This document shows positions 56,731-64,000 of a DNA stretch of 64,000 nt, one piece after another. Source of the DNA: Flavimaricola marinus (lineage in GTDB: Bacteria > Pseudomonadota > Alphaproteobacteria > Rhodobacterales > Rhodobacteraceae); the NCBI RefSeq assembly GCF_900184895.1, contig NZ_FXZK01000005.1:1-64000 (forward strand), written 5' to 3'. How positions within the stretch are numbered: position 1 is the stretch's first letter; the number at the start of each line of letters is the position of its first letter. The position numbers and the translations under genes were made by a program. Under the pieces are notes generated by a model that was not told the DNA's origin, did no database searches, and saw nothing but the letters and a program-made list of their open reading frames with translations.

Positions 56731-57545
56731 AGGTGCGGCCCCGACGGCGCAAGATGCCCGCCCTCTCGAACAGGAACGACGCGGCTGGCCTGGCCGGTCC
56801 GGTCGTCTGTCTCGACATAGAGGCCGGACAGGGTGGCCTCGCCATTCGCGGGGGTAAAGCGTTCCTTGGGCATCCCAGTGATAAAGCGGCGCATCGGCTC
56901 GGCCGGGTCCATCCCGATGACGGAATGATAATCGCCGCACATCCCGGCATCCGACAGATAGGCGGTGCCGCCGGGCAAGATCATCGCATCGCCGGTGGGC
57001 ACATGGGTATGGGTGCCGACGACGACGCTGGCGCGGCCCTTGCAGAAATGCCCCATCGCCATTTTCTCGCTGGTGGCCTCGCAATGCATGTCCACGAGGC
57101 TGGCATTGACCATGCCGCCCAAGGGGTGCGCACGCAGCACCGCATCCATGGCCGAAAACGGGTCGTCAAAGGCACGCTTCATGAAGACCTGCCCCAGAAC
57201 CTGCGCCACCAGAACCTTGCGGCCCCCGGGTGCATCGAACACTCGAGCACCCTTGCCGGGGGCGGCCTTGGAATAATTCAACGGGCGGATCACACGCGGC
57301 TCGGTTTCGACGAACTGGAGCATGTCCTTCTGATCGAAGGCATGGTCGCCCAAGGTGATCACATCCGCCCCGGCCTCCAGAATGCCCTTGGCATGGGCGG
57401 CCGACAGCCCGGCGCCCGAGGTGGCGTTCTCGCCGTTGACCACCACGAAATCGAGTCGCCATTCGCTGCGCAAACGGGGCAATTGCTCCGCTATGGCAGT
57501 CCGGCCAGCTCGGCCCATCACATCGCCTAGGAATAGAATACGCAT
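56727..57545 (-). CDS. YmdB-type (TIGR00282) metallophosphoesterase
   Basis: A 272-residue calcineurin-like phosphoesterase. Metal-binding motifs are MRILFLGDVMGRAGR, VVNGENATSGAG, ITLGDHAFDQKD and GTHTHVPTGDA. Bacillus YmdB has 2',3'-cAMP phosphodiesterase activity and influences biofilm formation and sporulation; the role in alphaproteobacteria is unclear. The start at 57545 is preferred to a longer form with an Ala/Pro-rich tail. It lies 96 bp downstream of the cyclo-ligase gene. Confidence 0.9.
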   Translation of the reverse strand: MRILFLGDVMGRAGRTAIAEQLPRLRSEWRLDFVVVNGENATSGAGLSAAHAKGILEAGADVITLGDHAFDQKDMLQFVETEPRVIRPLNYSKAAPGKGARVFDAPGGRKVLVAQVLGQVFMKRAFDDPFSAMDAVLRAHPLGGMVNASLVDMHCEATSEKMAMGHFCKGRASVVVGTHTHVPTGDAMILPGGTAYLSDAGMCGDYHSVIGMDPAEPMRRFITGMPKERFTPANGEATLSGLYVETDDRTGQASRVVPVREGGHLAPSGPHL

Positions 57546-57620
57546 GAGCGCGGTGTTAGGCGCGGGCGCTGGAAAGGGCAAGCATGCAGCGACGCCGCAT
57601 GGCATTTGCACCGGCCTGCC

Positions 57621-57644
57621 CCTTCATCTTGGCCAAAAAACTCA
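57621..57644 (-). repeat. Short intergenic motif, copy 3 of 3
   Basis: Identical to 8973-8996, containing CTTCATCTTGGCCAAAAAAC. On the minus strand the motif begins with the TGA stop of the cyclo-ligase gene and runs into the gap before the YmdB-type gene. Confidence 0.6.
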
Positions 57645-58223
57645 CACTCCTGCCCTAGCCACAGGCGATAGGTCGATCACCTCGCGCTCGGTCACCACCA
57701 TGTCGAGTGGCTGATCGGTCGGCTCCAAAGGCAACTGGTCTGCCTCTTGTGCGGCGAAGGCAAAGCCGATGGCCAGCACCGGGCCGTCTGCGCGCAGCTT
57801 TTGCAGGGTGCGGTCATAAAAGCCGCCGCCATAGCCCAAGCGGCCGCCACGGCGATCAAAGGCCACCAAGGGCACGATCAGGATCTGCGGCGTGACCCAT
57901 TCGCCGGCTGCGGGGATCTGCGCCCCGAATGCGCCGGCCTCCATCGCACAGCCGGGCGACCACGCCCGGAATTGCAGCGGCTGCCCCTTGCCCATGATGA
58001 CGGGCACTGCGACGGTGCCATGAGCCGCGGCCTCCTCCATCACCGGGGTCGGGTCGATCTCGGTGCGCATCGCCATGTATCCGGCCAGCGGCACTCCGCG
58101 ATAGCCCGCGAGGATCGAGGACAAATGACCGGCCTGCGCGGCGTCGGCGGCGGCAAACGCCGCCTCGCGACGCGCGAACGCGGCCGCACGGGCAGCGGAC
58201 TTGATCCCGGCCAGATCGGTCAT
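57642..58223 (-). CDS. 5-formyltetrahydrofolate cyclo-ligase
   Basis: A 193-residue enzyme that converts 5-formyl-THF to 5,10-methenyl-THF using ATP. The conserved C-terminal core VPLVAFDRRGGRLGYGGGFYDRTL and the following AIGFAFAAQEADQLPLEPTDQPLD are present. The ATG overlaps mgtE by 4 nt. In many proteobacteria 6S RNA neighbours this gene, but the 96-bp gap here is too short for it. Confidence 0.93.
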   Translation of the reverse strand: MTDLAGIKSAARAAAFARREAAFAAADAAQAGHLSSILAGYRGVPLAGYMAMRTEIDPTPVMEEAAAHGTVAVPVIMGKGQPLQFRAWSPGCAMEAGAFGAQIPAAGEWVTPQILIVPLVAFDRRGGRLGYGGGFYDRTLQKLRADGPVLAIGFAFAAQEADQLPLEPTDQPLDMVVTEREVIDLSPVARAGV

Positions 58224-59608
58224 AGCAACAAGACCGCGGCGAGCCCGAGAAAGGCGAAGAAGCCGACCACGTCAGTCACGGTGGTGACGAATGCGCCCGA
58301 AGCCAGCGCCGGATCGACGCCGAGTTTCTCAAGCAGCACCGGGATGCCGGTGCCCGCAAGCCCCGCGATCACGAGGTTGACCACCATCGCCATGGCGATG
58401 ACCGCGCCCAGCATGGGCGAGCCGAACCAGACGATACCGACGGCCCCCATGACCACGGCAAAGATCAGACCGTTGATCGCGCCCACCATGATTTCGCGGC
58501 GGATCACCCGCCAGACGTTCGATCCGGTGAGGTCGCGCGTCGCAATCGCGCGCACGGCCACGGTCAGCGACTGCGTGCCCGCATTGCCGCCCATCGAGGC
58601 CACGATCGGCATCAATACGGCGAGCGCGACAAGTGCCTCGATCGTGCCTTCAAAGAGCGAAATGACACCCGAGGCGAGAATCGCCGTCACCAGGTTGACC
58701 GCCAGCCACGGAAACCGCTGCTTCGTGGTCTCGATCACGCTGTCGGACAGCTCGGATTCGCCGCCCACACCGGCCAGACGCAGGATGTCTTCCTCGTGCT
58801 CCTCGTCGAGCACCTCCATCGCATCGTCGATGGTGATCACGCCGACGAGCCTGTCGTCGGCATCCACCACGGGGGCGGAAATCAGGTGATACTGGTTGAA
58901 CGCATAGGCCACCGCCCCCTGCTCGTCCGTCAGGCGGAAGGTGCGAAAGCTCTCTTCCGCCAGATCGACAAGCTTGGTGGCGCGCCGCGACGACAGCAGG
59001 CGGCCGAGGGTGACATAGCCCTGCGGCTTCATCCGGGGATCGACGAGGATGACGTGGTAGAATTGCTCGGGCAGCGCCTCGTTGGCACGCATGAAATCAA
59101 TGGCCTGACCGACGGACCAATGCACCGGCGCACTGACCACCTCGACCTGCATCAGGCGACCGGCGGAATACTCCGGATAGGCGAGCGCCTTCTCGACGGC
59201 GACCCGCTCGGTGGCGTCGAGGCTGGCCAGAACCTGCTCTTGCTGAGCTTCGTCCAGATCCTCGACCAGATCGACCACATCGTCCGATTCCAGTTCGCGC
59301 ATGGCGAGCGCAAGATCGGCCGGGGCGAGGGCTGCGATGATCTCTTCGCGCAGGTTGTCGTCAAGCTCGGACAGGATCTCGCCGTCCATCCCGCCTTTCC
59401 AAAGCGCCAGCAGCGACCGCCGGTCCCGCTGGTCGATCTGTTCGAAAAGGTCGGCGATGTCCGCGGCATGGAGCGGCTCGAACAGGGCGTCGATGGCGAC
59501 CGCGTCGCCCGCCTCGATCGCATCCAGAACGTCGTCGAACAGCCGTGCAGGCAGGCCGAAATCGTCGGTCTCGTCTTCCGGTTCTTGGATGTCTGTCTGA
59601 TCGGTCAT
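58220..59608 (-). CDS. mgtE: Magnesium transporter MgtE
   Basis: A 462-residue Mg2+ channel. The N-terminal helical superhelix (LFEPLHAADIADLFEQID) is followed by two CBS domains (EVVSAPVHWSVGQAIDFM and VVDADDRLVGVITIDDAMEVL), a connecting helix, and five transmembrane helices with the conserved VLMPIVASMGGNAGTQSL selectivity region. The start at 59608 is chosen at MTDQTDIQEPEDE. It heads the chain of overlapping genes down to the SLC13-type permease. No Mg2+ riboswitch was seen upstream. Confidence 0.95.
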   Translation of the reverse strand: MTDQTDIQEPEDETDDFGLPARLFDDVLDAIEAGDAVAIDALFEPLHAADIADLFEQIDQRDRRSLLALWKGGMDGEILSELDDNLREEIIAALAPADLALAMRELESDDVVDLVEDLDEAQQEQVLASLDATERVAVEKALAYPEYSAGRLMQVEVVSAPVHWSVGQAIDFMRANEALPEQFYHVILVDPRMKPQGYVTLGRLLSSRRATKLVDLAEESFRTFRLTDEQGAVAYAFNQYHLISAPVVDADDRLVGVITIDDAMEVLDEEHEEDILRLAGVGGESELSDSVIETTKQRFPWLAVNLVTAILASGVISLFEGTIEALVALAVLMPIVASMGGNAGTQSLTVAVRAIATRDLTGSNVWRVIRREIMVGAINGLIFAVVMGAVGIVWFGSPMLGAVIAMAMVVNLVIAGLAGTGIPVLLEKLGVDPALASGAFVTTVTDVVGFFAFLGLAAVLLL

Positions 59609-59710
59609 GGCGGCTCCCGTATCTGATTTGGACAATAGCGAAATGGGTGCGGGCCACAACCGGATGTTCGGTTATTGTAGAGCCAACACGGCCAGACTAC
59701 GCTGGCCCGT

Positions 59711-61030
59711 ATGACACGCCATTTGATCCTCGGCCAGACCCTGGCCTTCGCCGCCGATCCGTTTTCCGCCCCCCTCGAGGTGGCCGCCCAGCATCACCGG
59801 CGAGGGGCGGTCCTGATCGACGCCGGCCGCATCGCCGCGGTCGGTCAGGCCGATGATCTCAAAGCCGAATTTCCAGATGTCGCCACAACCGACTATGGCG
59901 ACGGCCTGATCTCGGCCGGTTTCGTGGATGCCCATATGCATTACCCCCAGACCGCGATCATCGCGTCATGGGGAAAACGGCTCATCGACTGGCTCAATCT
60001 CTATACCTTTCCCGAGGAAATGCGGTTTGCCGACCCCGCCTATGCAACCGAGATCGCCGGGCGCTGCCTCGATCTCAATCTCGCCCACGGCACGACCACC
60101 GTCGCCAGCTATTGCACCATCCATCCCGGCAGCGTCGACGCGATCTTTGAGGCCGCCGCCGCGCGCGATATGCGGATCGTCGCGGGCAAGACCTGCATGG
60201 ATCGCGACACCGCCCCGGACAGGCTGCGCGACACCGCGCAAGGCGCCTATGACGACAGCCGCGCCCTGATCGAGCGTTGGCATGACAAGGGCCGGGCCAG
60301 CTACGCGATCACGCCGCGATTCTCGCCGACTTCGACGGTCGCGCAACTTGAGGCCCTGGGTGCGCTCTGGGCCGAGCACCCCAGCTGCCTGATGCAGACC
60401 CATCTCAGCGAGCAGACCGACGAAATCGAATGGGTGCGCGGCCTCTACCCCGAGGCCCGCGACTATCTCGATACCTACGAGGCCTACGGGTTGCTGGGCG
60501 AACGCGGTGTCTATGGCCATGCGATCCATCTGGAAGAGCGCGAAAAGGCGCGATTGTCCGAGGTTGGCGCCGGGCTGGTCCATTGCCCGACGTCGAACAC
60601 CTTCATCGGATCGGGGCTCTTTGACATGGCCGGGCTCAAGGGCGCGGGCCAGCGGGTGGGTCTGGCCACCGACACCGGGGGCGGATCGTCGTTTTCGATG
60701 CTGCGCACCATGGCAGCCGCCTACGAGGTGGGCCAGTTGCACGGCACCGCGCTACATCCGGCGCAGCTTTGGTGGCTGGCCACAGAGGGCAGCGCACAGG
60801 TGTTGCACATGCAAGGGCGGATCGGCGCTCTGCGGGCCGGCGCCGAGGCCGATCTGGTGATCCTCGATCTCGGATCCACCCCCGCAATCGCCCAACGCGC
60901 CGCGCAGGCGAACGATATCTGGGATGCAATCTTTCCTACGATCATGATGGGCGACGACCGCGCCGTGCAGGCGGTCTGGCTGAACGGGGCGCCTTGTCAG
61001 TCAGCGGGATCCGCAAGGATCAGCACGTAG
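59711..61030 (+). CDS. guaD: Guanine deaminase
   Basis: A 439-residue amidohydrolase converting guanine to xanthine. The metal-binding H-x-H lies in GFVDAHMHYPQT and other ligands in QTHLSEQTDEIEW, YGHAIHLEE and LATDTGGGSSFSML. Length and motif order match GuaD rather than cytosine deaminase. It overlaps the convergent CAP-domain gene by 34 bp at its 3' end. An 8-oxoguanine-deaminase-like gene lies 1.5 kb further on. Confidence 0.94.
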   Translation: MTRHLILGQTLAFAADPFSAPLEVAAQHHRRGAVLIDAGRIAAVGQADDLKAEFPDVATTDYGDGLISAGFVDAHMHYPQTAIIASWGKRLIDWLNLYTFPEEMRFADPAYATEIAGRCLDLNLAHGTTTVASYCTIHPGSVDAIFEAAAARDMRIVAGKTCMDRDTAPDRLRDTAQGAYDDSRALIERWHDKGRASYAITPRFSPTSTVAQLEALGALWAEHPSCLMQTHLSEQTDEIEWVRGLYPEARDYLDTYEAYGLLGERGVYGHAIHLEEREKARLSEVGAGLVHCPTSNTFIGSGLFDMAGLKGAGQRVGLATDTGGGSSFSMLRTMAAAYEVGQLHGTALHPAQLWWLATEGSAQVLHMQGRIGALRAGAEADLVILDLGSTPAIAQRAAQANDIWDAIFPTIMMGDDRAVQAVWLNGAPCQSAGSARIST

Positions 61031-61506
61031 AGGTCGGCGTCCAACCCCAGACCGAATTCTTCGGCGCGCGGCTCCAGCATCGCGTCGCGGTGAGGGGCCG
61101 ATTGCATCCATGTCTGCACCGCGACGGCCTCGTCGGTTGTGCCCTGCAACAGGTTCTCAGCCACCCAGTCATACTGGTAGCCGGAGGCCGACACCCGGTC
61201 GGAAATCGTCGAACCATTCAGCCCGACATGCGAGAAATAGCCGTTCTGCGCCATGTCGGTGGCATGGGCCTGCGCGACGTCGGTAAGGGTCTGATTGATC
61301 GTGATGGGCTGGGCCATGACGCCGCCGCGCTCGTCGTTGAGCAGGATCGCGAAACGGTCATTGTCCTGAGAGCCCGCCGAGGCAGGCTCCGGCGCCATGC
61401 CCGGATCAAACGACAAGAGCCCGCTTTCGGCGCTCTCGCCGAGCGACACGCCACAGCCCGCGACAGAACCGCAGGCCACCACCGCCGCCGCTGCAATCGC
61501 TTTCAT
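60997..61506 (-). CDS. CAP-domain (SCP/PR-1) lipoprotein A
   Basis: A 169-residue lipoprotein with a signal sequence whose lipobox is near VAGC. It contains one CAP domain: FAILLNDERGGVM, QAHATDMAQNGYFSHVGLNG and WMQSAPHRDAMLEPRAEEFG, with the His/Glu cavity residues largely kept. It is similar throughout to the gene at 61585, 78 bp upstream, so the two arose by duplication. Bacterial CAP proteins are secreted or envelope-associated with ill-defined function. Confidence 0.85.
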   Translation of the reverse strand: MKAIAAAAVVACGSVAGCGVSLGESAESGLLSFDPGMAPEPASAGSQDNDRFAILLNDERGGVMAQPITINQTLTDVAQAHATDMAQNGYFSHVGLNGSTISDRVSASGYQYDWVAENLLQGTTDEAVAVQTWMQSAPHRDAMLEPRAEEFGLGLDADLYVLILADPAD

Positions 61507-61584
61507 GCTCACCCCCGCTGTGCCGCAAAATCGTTAATGGGCACAGAGGGCGGGTGATGCGCAAGCCCTTGGGCAGCAGATCGG

Positions 61585-62097
61585 CTATTGTGCGCCGAGG
61601 AGCAGGACCCAGGTGCTGTCTTCTTGGGCAATCCCGAATTCGACGGCACGCGGATCGAGGATGTTGTTGCGATGGCCCGGCGATCCCATCCACGCGTCGA
61701 CGACCGTGTCCTGATCGGAGAAACCCTGAGCGATGTTTTCGGCCACGAAGGAATAGTTGTAGCCGACCTCGAGCACCCGGTCCCCCACGGTGCGTCCATC
61801 GAGGCTGGTGTGCGACAGATAGTCGTTCTCGACCATGTCCTGCGCGTGCAGGGTCGCCGCTTCGTTCAGCAGATCGTTCTCGGTCACCGGAAGCACGTCG
61901 AATCCGCCGCGGGTATCGTTCAGCAGGATCCCAAAGGATTCATGGCCAAGATTGTCAGGAGCCGCTGGCAGCGGCGCAATATTTGCCGAGTCCGACACAG
62001 CCGAGGTCCCCAGAACCGTCGTCTGAACCGGATTTGCCACACCCGCAGCAGCGCAGGCAGATAGCAAGGGCAAGGCCAGCAGTGACCATGTGCGCAT
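61585..62097 (-). CDS. CAP-domain (SCP/PR-1) lipoprotein B
   Basis: A 170-residue lipoprotein with signal MRTWSLLALPLLSAC (lipobox Cys15). The CAP domain shows FGILLNDTRGGFDVLPV, TLHAQDMVENDYLSHTSLDG and WMGSPGHRNNILDPRAVEFG, closely paralleling lipoprotein A. AAGGA nine bases upstream supports the ATG at 62097. First of the tandem pair and the likelier ancestral promoter-proximal copy. Confidence 0.87.
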   Translation of the reverse strand: MRTWSLLALPLLSACAAAGVANPVQTTVLGTSAVSDSANIAPLPAAPDNLGHESFGILLNDTRGGFDVLPVTENDLLNEAATLHAQDMVENDYLSHTSLDGRTVGDRVLEVGYNYSFVAENIAQGFSDQDTVVDAWMGSPGHRNNILDPRAVEFGIAQEDSTWVLLLGAQ

Positions 62098-62492
62098 AAA
62101 ATGCATCCTTGTTCGTCAGGCCCCCGCCTCTGTCCGTTTTACCCGTCGAATACGGTGAGATCTGGGCAAGTGCCGTCAGATTCCGCCGCATTTGCCTATG
62201 CGGCCCCGGGGGCCTTCGGGCTGTTTTTCGGAACTGAAACGCTTTGACCCGGGTGTCGTGCAAGGGTGCAGATCCGCAGCGGAGACGCCAACAACGCTCG
62301 GCTTAATGCATTGATATAAATCAGAAAATATACAACGCCCGAGCGCACGGCCTGAACAGCTTTCGCGCAGGCGCCTCTCCGGTCGTGCGGCCGCATCGCC
62401 GCGCCAGGAGCCGGAATGCCCCTAACGTCACCCTTCGGACAAACAAACTGTTTCCAATTCGGGCCAATTCGCGGAAATGGAGTGACCTTGGG
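62098..62492. other. 395-bp non-genic stretch
   Basis: No gene supported. It contains a GC-rich palindrome (GGCCCC-GG-GGGCC-like, near 62202-62214) followed on the plus strand by a T-run, and an AT-rich island near 62300-62340 that could hold the leftward promoter of the CAP genes. No repeat shared with the rest of the window was noticed. Confidence 0.5.
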
Positions 62493-63830
62493 TCAACCGG
62501 CCAGCGTCGCAGCCAGCCTGTCTTGCCGCGCAATCGCCGCGCCCAGATCAAAGGTGACGACCTGGCCGTCCCGCACGATCTGGCGGCCCTCGACGATGAG
62601 ATCACGGACCTTGGTCGGGCCAGCCAGCAGCAGAGCCGCCTTGTCCCAGCTGCCCGCGCTCTCGATGCCGGAGGTGTCCCAAATGGCGATGTCGGCACGC
62701 TTTCCGACAGCGATCTGGCCACAATCCTCGCGGCCCAGCACCTCGGCGCCGCCACGGGTCGCGATATACAGCGCCTCGCGGGCACTCATCGCATTGGCAC
62801 CGTTTGCAACCCGCTGAAGCAGGAGCGCCTGCCGCGCCTCGCCGATCAGATTGCCCGCGTCGTTGCTGGCCGAGCCATCGACCCCAAGCCCCACCTTGAC
62901 CCCGGCGTCACGCATCGCCCGCACCGGGGCAATTCCGCTGCCCAAGCGACAGTTTGAGCACGGACAATGGGCCACTCCGGTCCGACTGCGGGCGAAAAGG
63001 TCGATCTCGGCCCCGTCGAGCTTCACGCAATGGGCGTGCCAGACGTCGTCCCCGGTCCAACCGAGATCCTCGGCGTATTGACCGGGGCGGCAGCCGAACT
63101 GGGCCAGAGAGTAAGCGATGTCCTCGTCGTTCTCGGCCAGATGGGTGTGCAACATCACGCCCTTGTCGCGGGCCAGCAAAGCGGCGTCGCGCATCAACTC
63201 GCGGCTGACCGAGAATGGAGAACAGGGGGCAATGCCCACGCGGACCATCGCACCTTCATTCGAATCGTGAAAGGAATCCACCACTCGAATGCAATCTTCG
63301 AGGATCGCATGTTCGTTTTCGACAAGCGCGTCCGGAGGCAATCCGCCATTGCTCTCGCCGATGCTCATCGCCCCGCGGGTCGGGTGAAAGCGCAACCCCA
63401 CCTCGGATGCGGCAGCGATGGTGTCATCCAGACGCGCGCCGTTGGGATAGAGATACAGATGATCCGATGTCATAGTGCAGCCGGAAAGCGCCAGTTCGGC
63501 CAGACCGATCTGGGCCGAGACGAACATCTCTTCGGGGCCAAAGCGCGACCAGATCGGATACAGGGTTTTGAGCCAGCCAAACAGAAGCGCATCCTGCCCG
63601 CCCGGCACGGCGCGGGTAAGCGTCTGATAGAGGTGATGATGGGTGTTGACCAAGCCCGGCGTCACCACACAGCCCGCTGCGTCGATGACTTCGGCCGCAG
63701 GAGCCTCCAGATCGGCGCCAATGGAGTGGATCACCCCGTCCCGGAGCAAGATATCGACCGATCGCAGCTCGGACCGGGCGTCATCCATCGTCAGGGTGAC
63801 ATCGGCGCGCTTGATCAGAAGGTCAGTCAA
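62493..63830 (-). CDS. 8-oxoguanine deaminase-like amidohydrolase
   Basis: A 445-residue amidohydrolase of the ATZ/TRZ-guanine-deaminase group. Metal ligands are VNTHHHLYQTL, MLHTHLAENDEDI, WHAHCVKLDG and GLGVDGSASNDAGN. The sequence is closest in pattern to enzymes characterised as 8-oxoguanine deaminases. The start is a TTG at 63830 that overlaps the end of the upstream phosphatase-like gene by 8 nt. With guaD nearby it suggests purine base salvage or detoxification. Confidence 0.85.
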   Translation of the reverse strand: MTDLLIKRADVTLTMDDARSELRSVDILLRDGVIHSIGADLEAPAAEVIDAAGCVVTPGLVNTHHHLYQTLTRAVPGGQDALLFGWLKTLYPIWSRFGPEEMFVSAQIGLAELALSGCTMTSDHLYLYPNGARLDDTIAAASEVGLRFHPTRGAMSIGESNGGLPPDALVENEHAILEDCIRVVDSFHDSNEGAMVRVGIAPCSPFSVSRELMRDAALLARDKGVMLHTHLAENDEDIAYSLAQFGCRPGQYAEDLGWTGDDVWHAHCVKLDGAEIDLFARSRTGVAHCPCSNCRLGSGIAPVRAMRDAGVKVGLGVDGSASNDAGNLIGEARQALLLQRVANGANAMSAREALYIATRGGAEVLGREDCGQIAVGKRADIAIWDTSGIESAGSWDKAALLLAGPTKVRDLIVEGRQIVRDGQVVTFDLGAAIARQDRLAATLAG

Positions 63831-64000
63831 CGAATTTGCTCAGGATGGCCAAGGCTTCCGCATGGATCTGTGGATTCGCGGCGGCCAGCGCGCGGCCGCC
63901 GTTGTGGGCCGGGCCGCCATGCCAGTCGGTCACGATGCCGCCGGCTGCCGCAACGACGGCGATGGGAGCCTGCAAGTCATAGGCCTGCAAGCCCGCTTCG
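63823..64000 (-). CDS. Inositol monophosphatase-family protein, C-terminal fragment
   Basis: The last 58 codons of a gene cut by the window edge. EAGLQAYDLQAPIAVVAAAGG is the conserved C-terminal motif of inositol monophosphatase-like enzymes, followed by IVTDWHGGPAHNGGRALAAAN. In Rhodobacteraceae such proteins are often histidinol-phosphatase (HisN) or generic IMPases; this fragment cannot distinguish them. The stop overlaps the TTG start of the amidohydrolase gene. Confidence 0.82.
   Translation of the reverse strand, partial: EAGLQAYDLQAPIAVVAAAGGIVTDWHGGPAHNGGRALAAANPQIHAEALAILSKFVD

Noticed and set aside
57546-57641. 6S RNA next to the 5-formyl-THF cyclo-ligase gene
   Set aside because: The gap is only 96 bp and is partly filled by the short intergenic motif; no long imperfect hairpin is visible.
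59609-59710. Mg2+ riboswitch before mgtE
   Set aside because: The leader is about 100 bp with no multi-stem structure recognisable.

Overview
The window looks like chromosomal DNA of an alphaproteobacterium of the Rhodobacteraceae (Roseobacter group). The reasons are: high G+C with dense, overlapping genes; a short-form prolyl-tRNA synthetase; an HdaA-type DnaA paralogue next to ppk/ppx; a ScfR/PccR-type regulator with the propionyl-CoA carboxylase and methylmalonyl-CoA mutase genes; and a complete choline-sulfate/choline/betaine locus (betABCI with choXWV). No tRNA, rRNA, CRISPR array, prophage or insertion sequence was recognised. The right edge cuts one gene.

Layout. 0.1-6.1 kb: sugar-nucleotide-type epimerase plus 2-oxoglutarate oxygenase; a secreted alpha/beta hydrolase; an ArsR/SRPBCC pair behind a double-palindrome operator and a 28-codon leader ORF; a methyltransferase-like protein; a double c-type cytochrome. 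6.2-8.2 kb: parE. 8.2-9.3 kb: an AT-rich zinc-ribbon orphan and a 720-bp non-genic stretch with a tandem 157-bp repeat. 9.3-18.5 kb: lipoproteins, a cytochrome, an Ldh-family oxidoreductase, lolD-lolC and proS, with a small XRE-controlled membrane/methyltransferase cassette and thuA lying between lolC and proS. 18.6-24.2 kb: an AI-2E-type permease, hdaA, ppk and ppx. 24.2-27 kb: an endonuclease/exonuclease/phosphatase-family protein, a DjlA-like co-chaperone and a VOC protein.

27-39.5 kb is the propionyl-CoA to succinyl-CoA region: scpA, pccA and pccB with small accessory genes, and a PccR-type regulator. TTTGCAAA boxes lie upstream of pccB and of the regulator itself, so control can be read directly from the DNA. 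40.3-49.5 kb is the choline block: choline sulfate is imported by ChoXWV, desulfated by BetC, and oxidised by BetA and BetB to glycine betaine, with BetI as repressor. A Tat-exported metallo-beta-lactamase-fold protein is inserted between choX and choW.

49.5-64 kb holds an LRR lipoprotein, several permeases, a fucosyltransferase-like protein, YebC, a compact chain of minus-strand genes (mgtE, 5-formyl-THF cyclo-ligase, YmdB-type phosphoesterase, DMT permease, SLC13 permease), guanine deaminase, two paralogous CAP-domain lipoproteins, an 8-oxoguanine-deaminase-like amidohydrolase and a truncated inositol-monophosphatase-family gene.

The most informative unexplained signals are non-coding: the ArsR operator with leader ORF, a hairpin over the ppx ribosome-binding site, a Pho-box-like site before ppk, the PccR boxes, the XRE-cassette operator, the tandem palindromic repeat near 8.8 kb, and a short intergenic motif present three times. 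I did not find a large undescribed multi-gene system.
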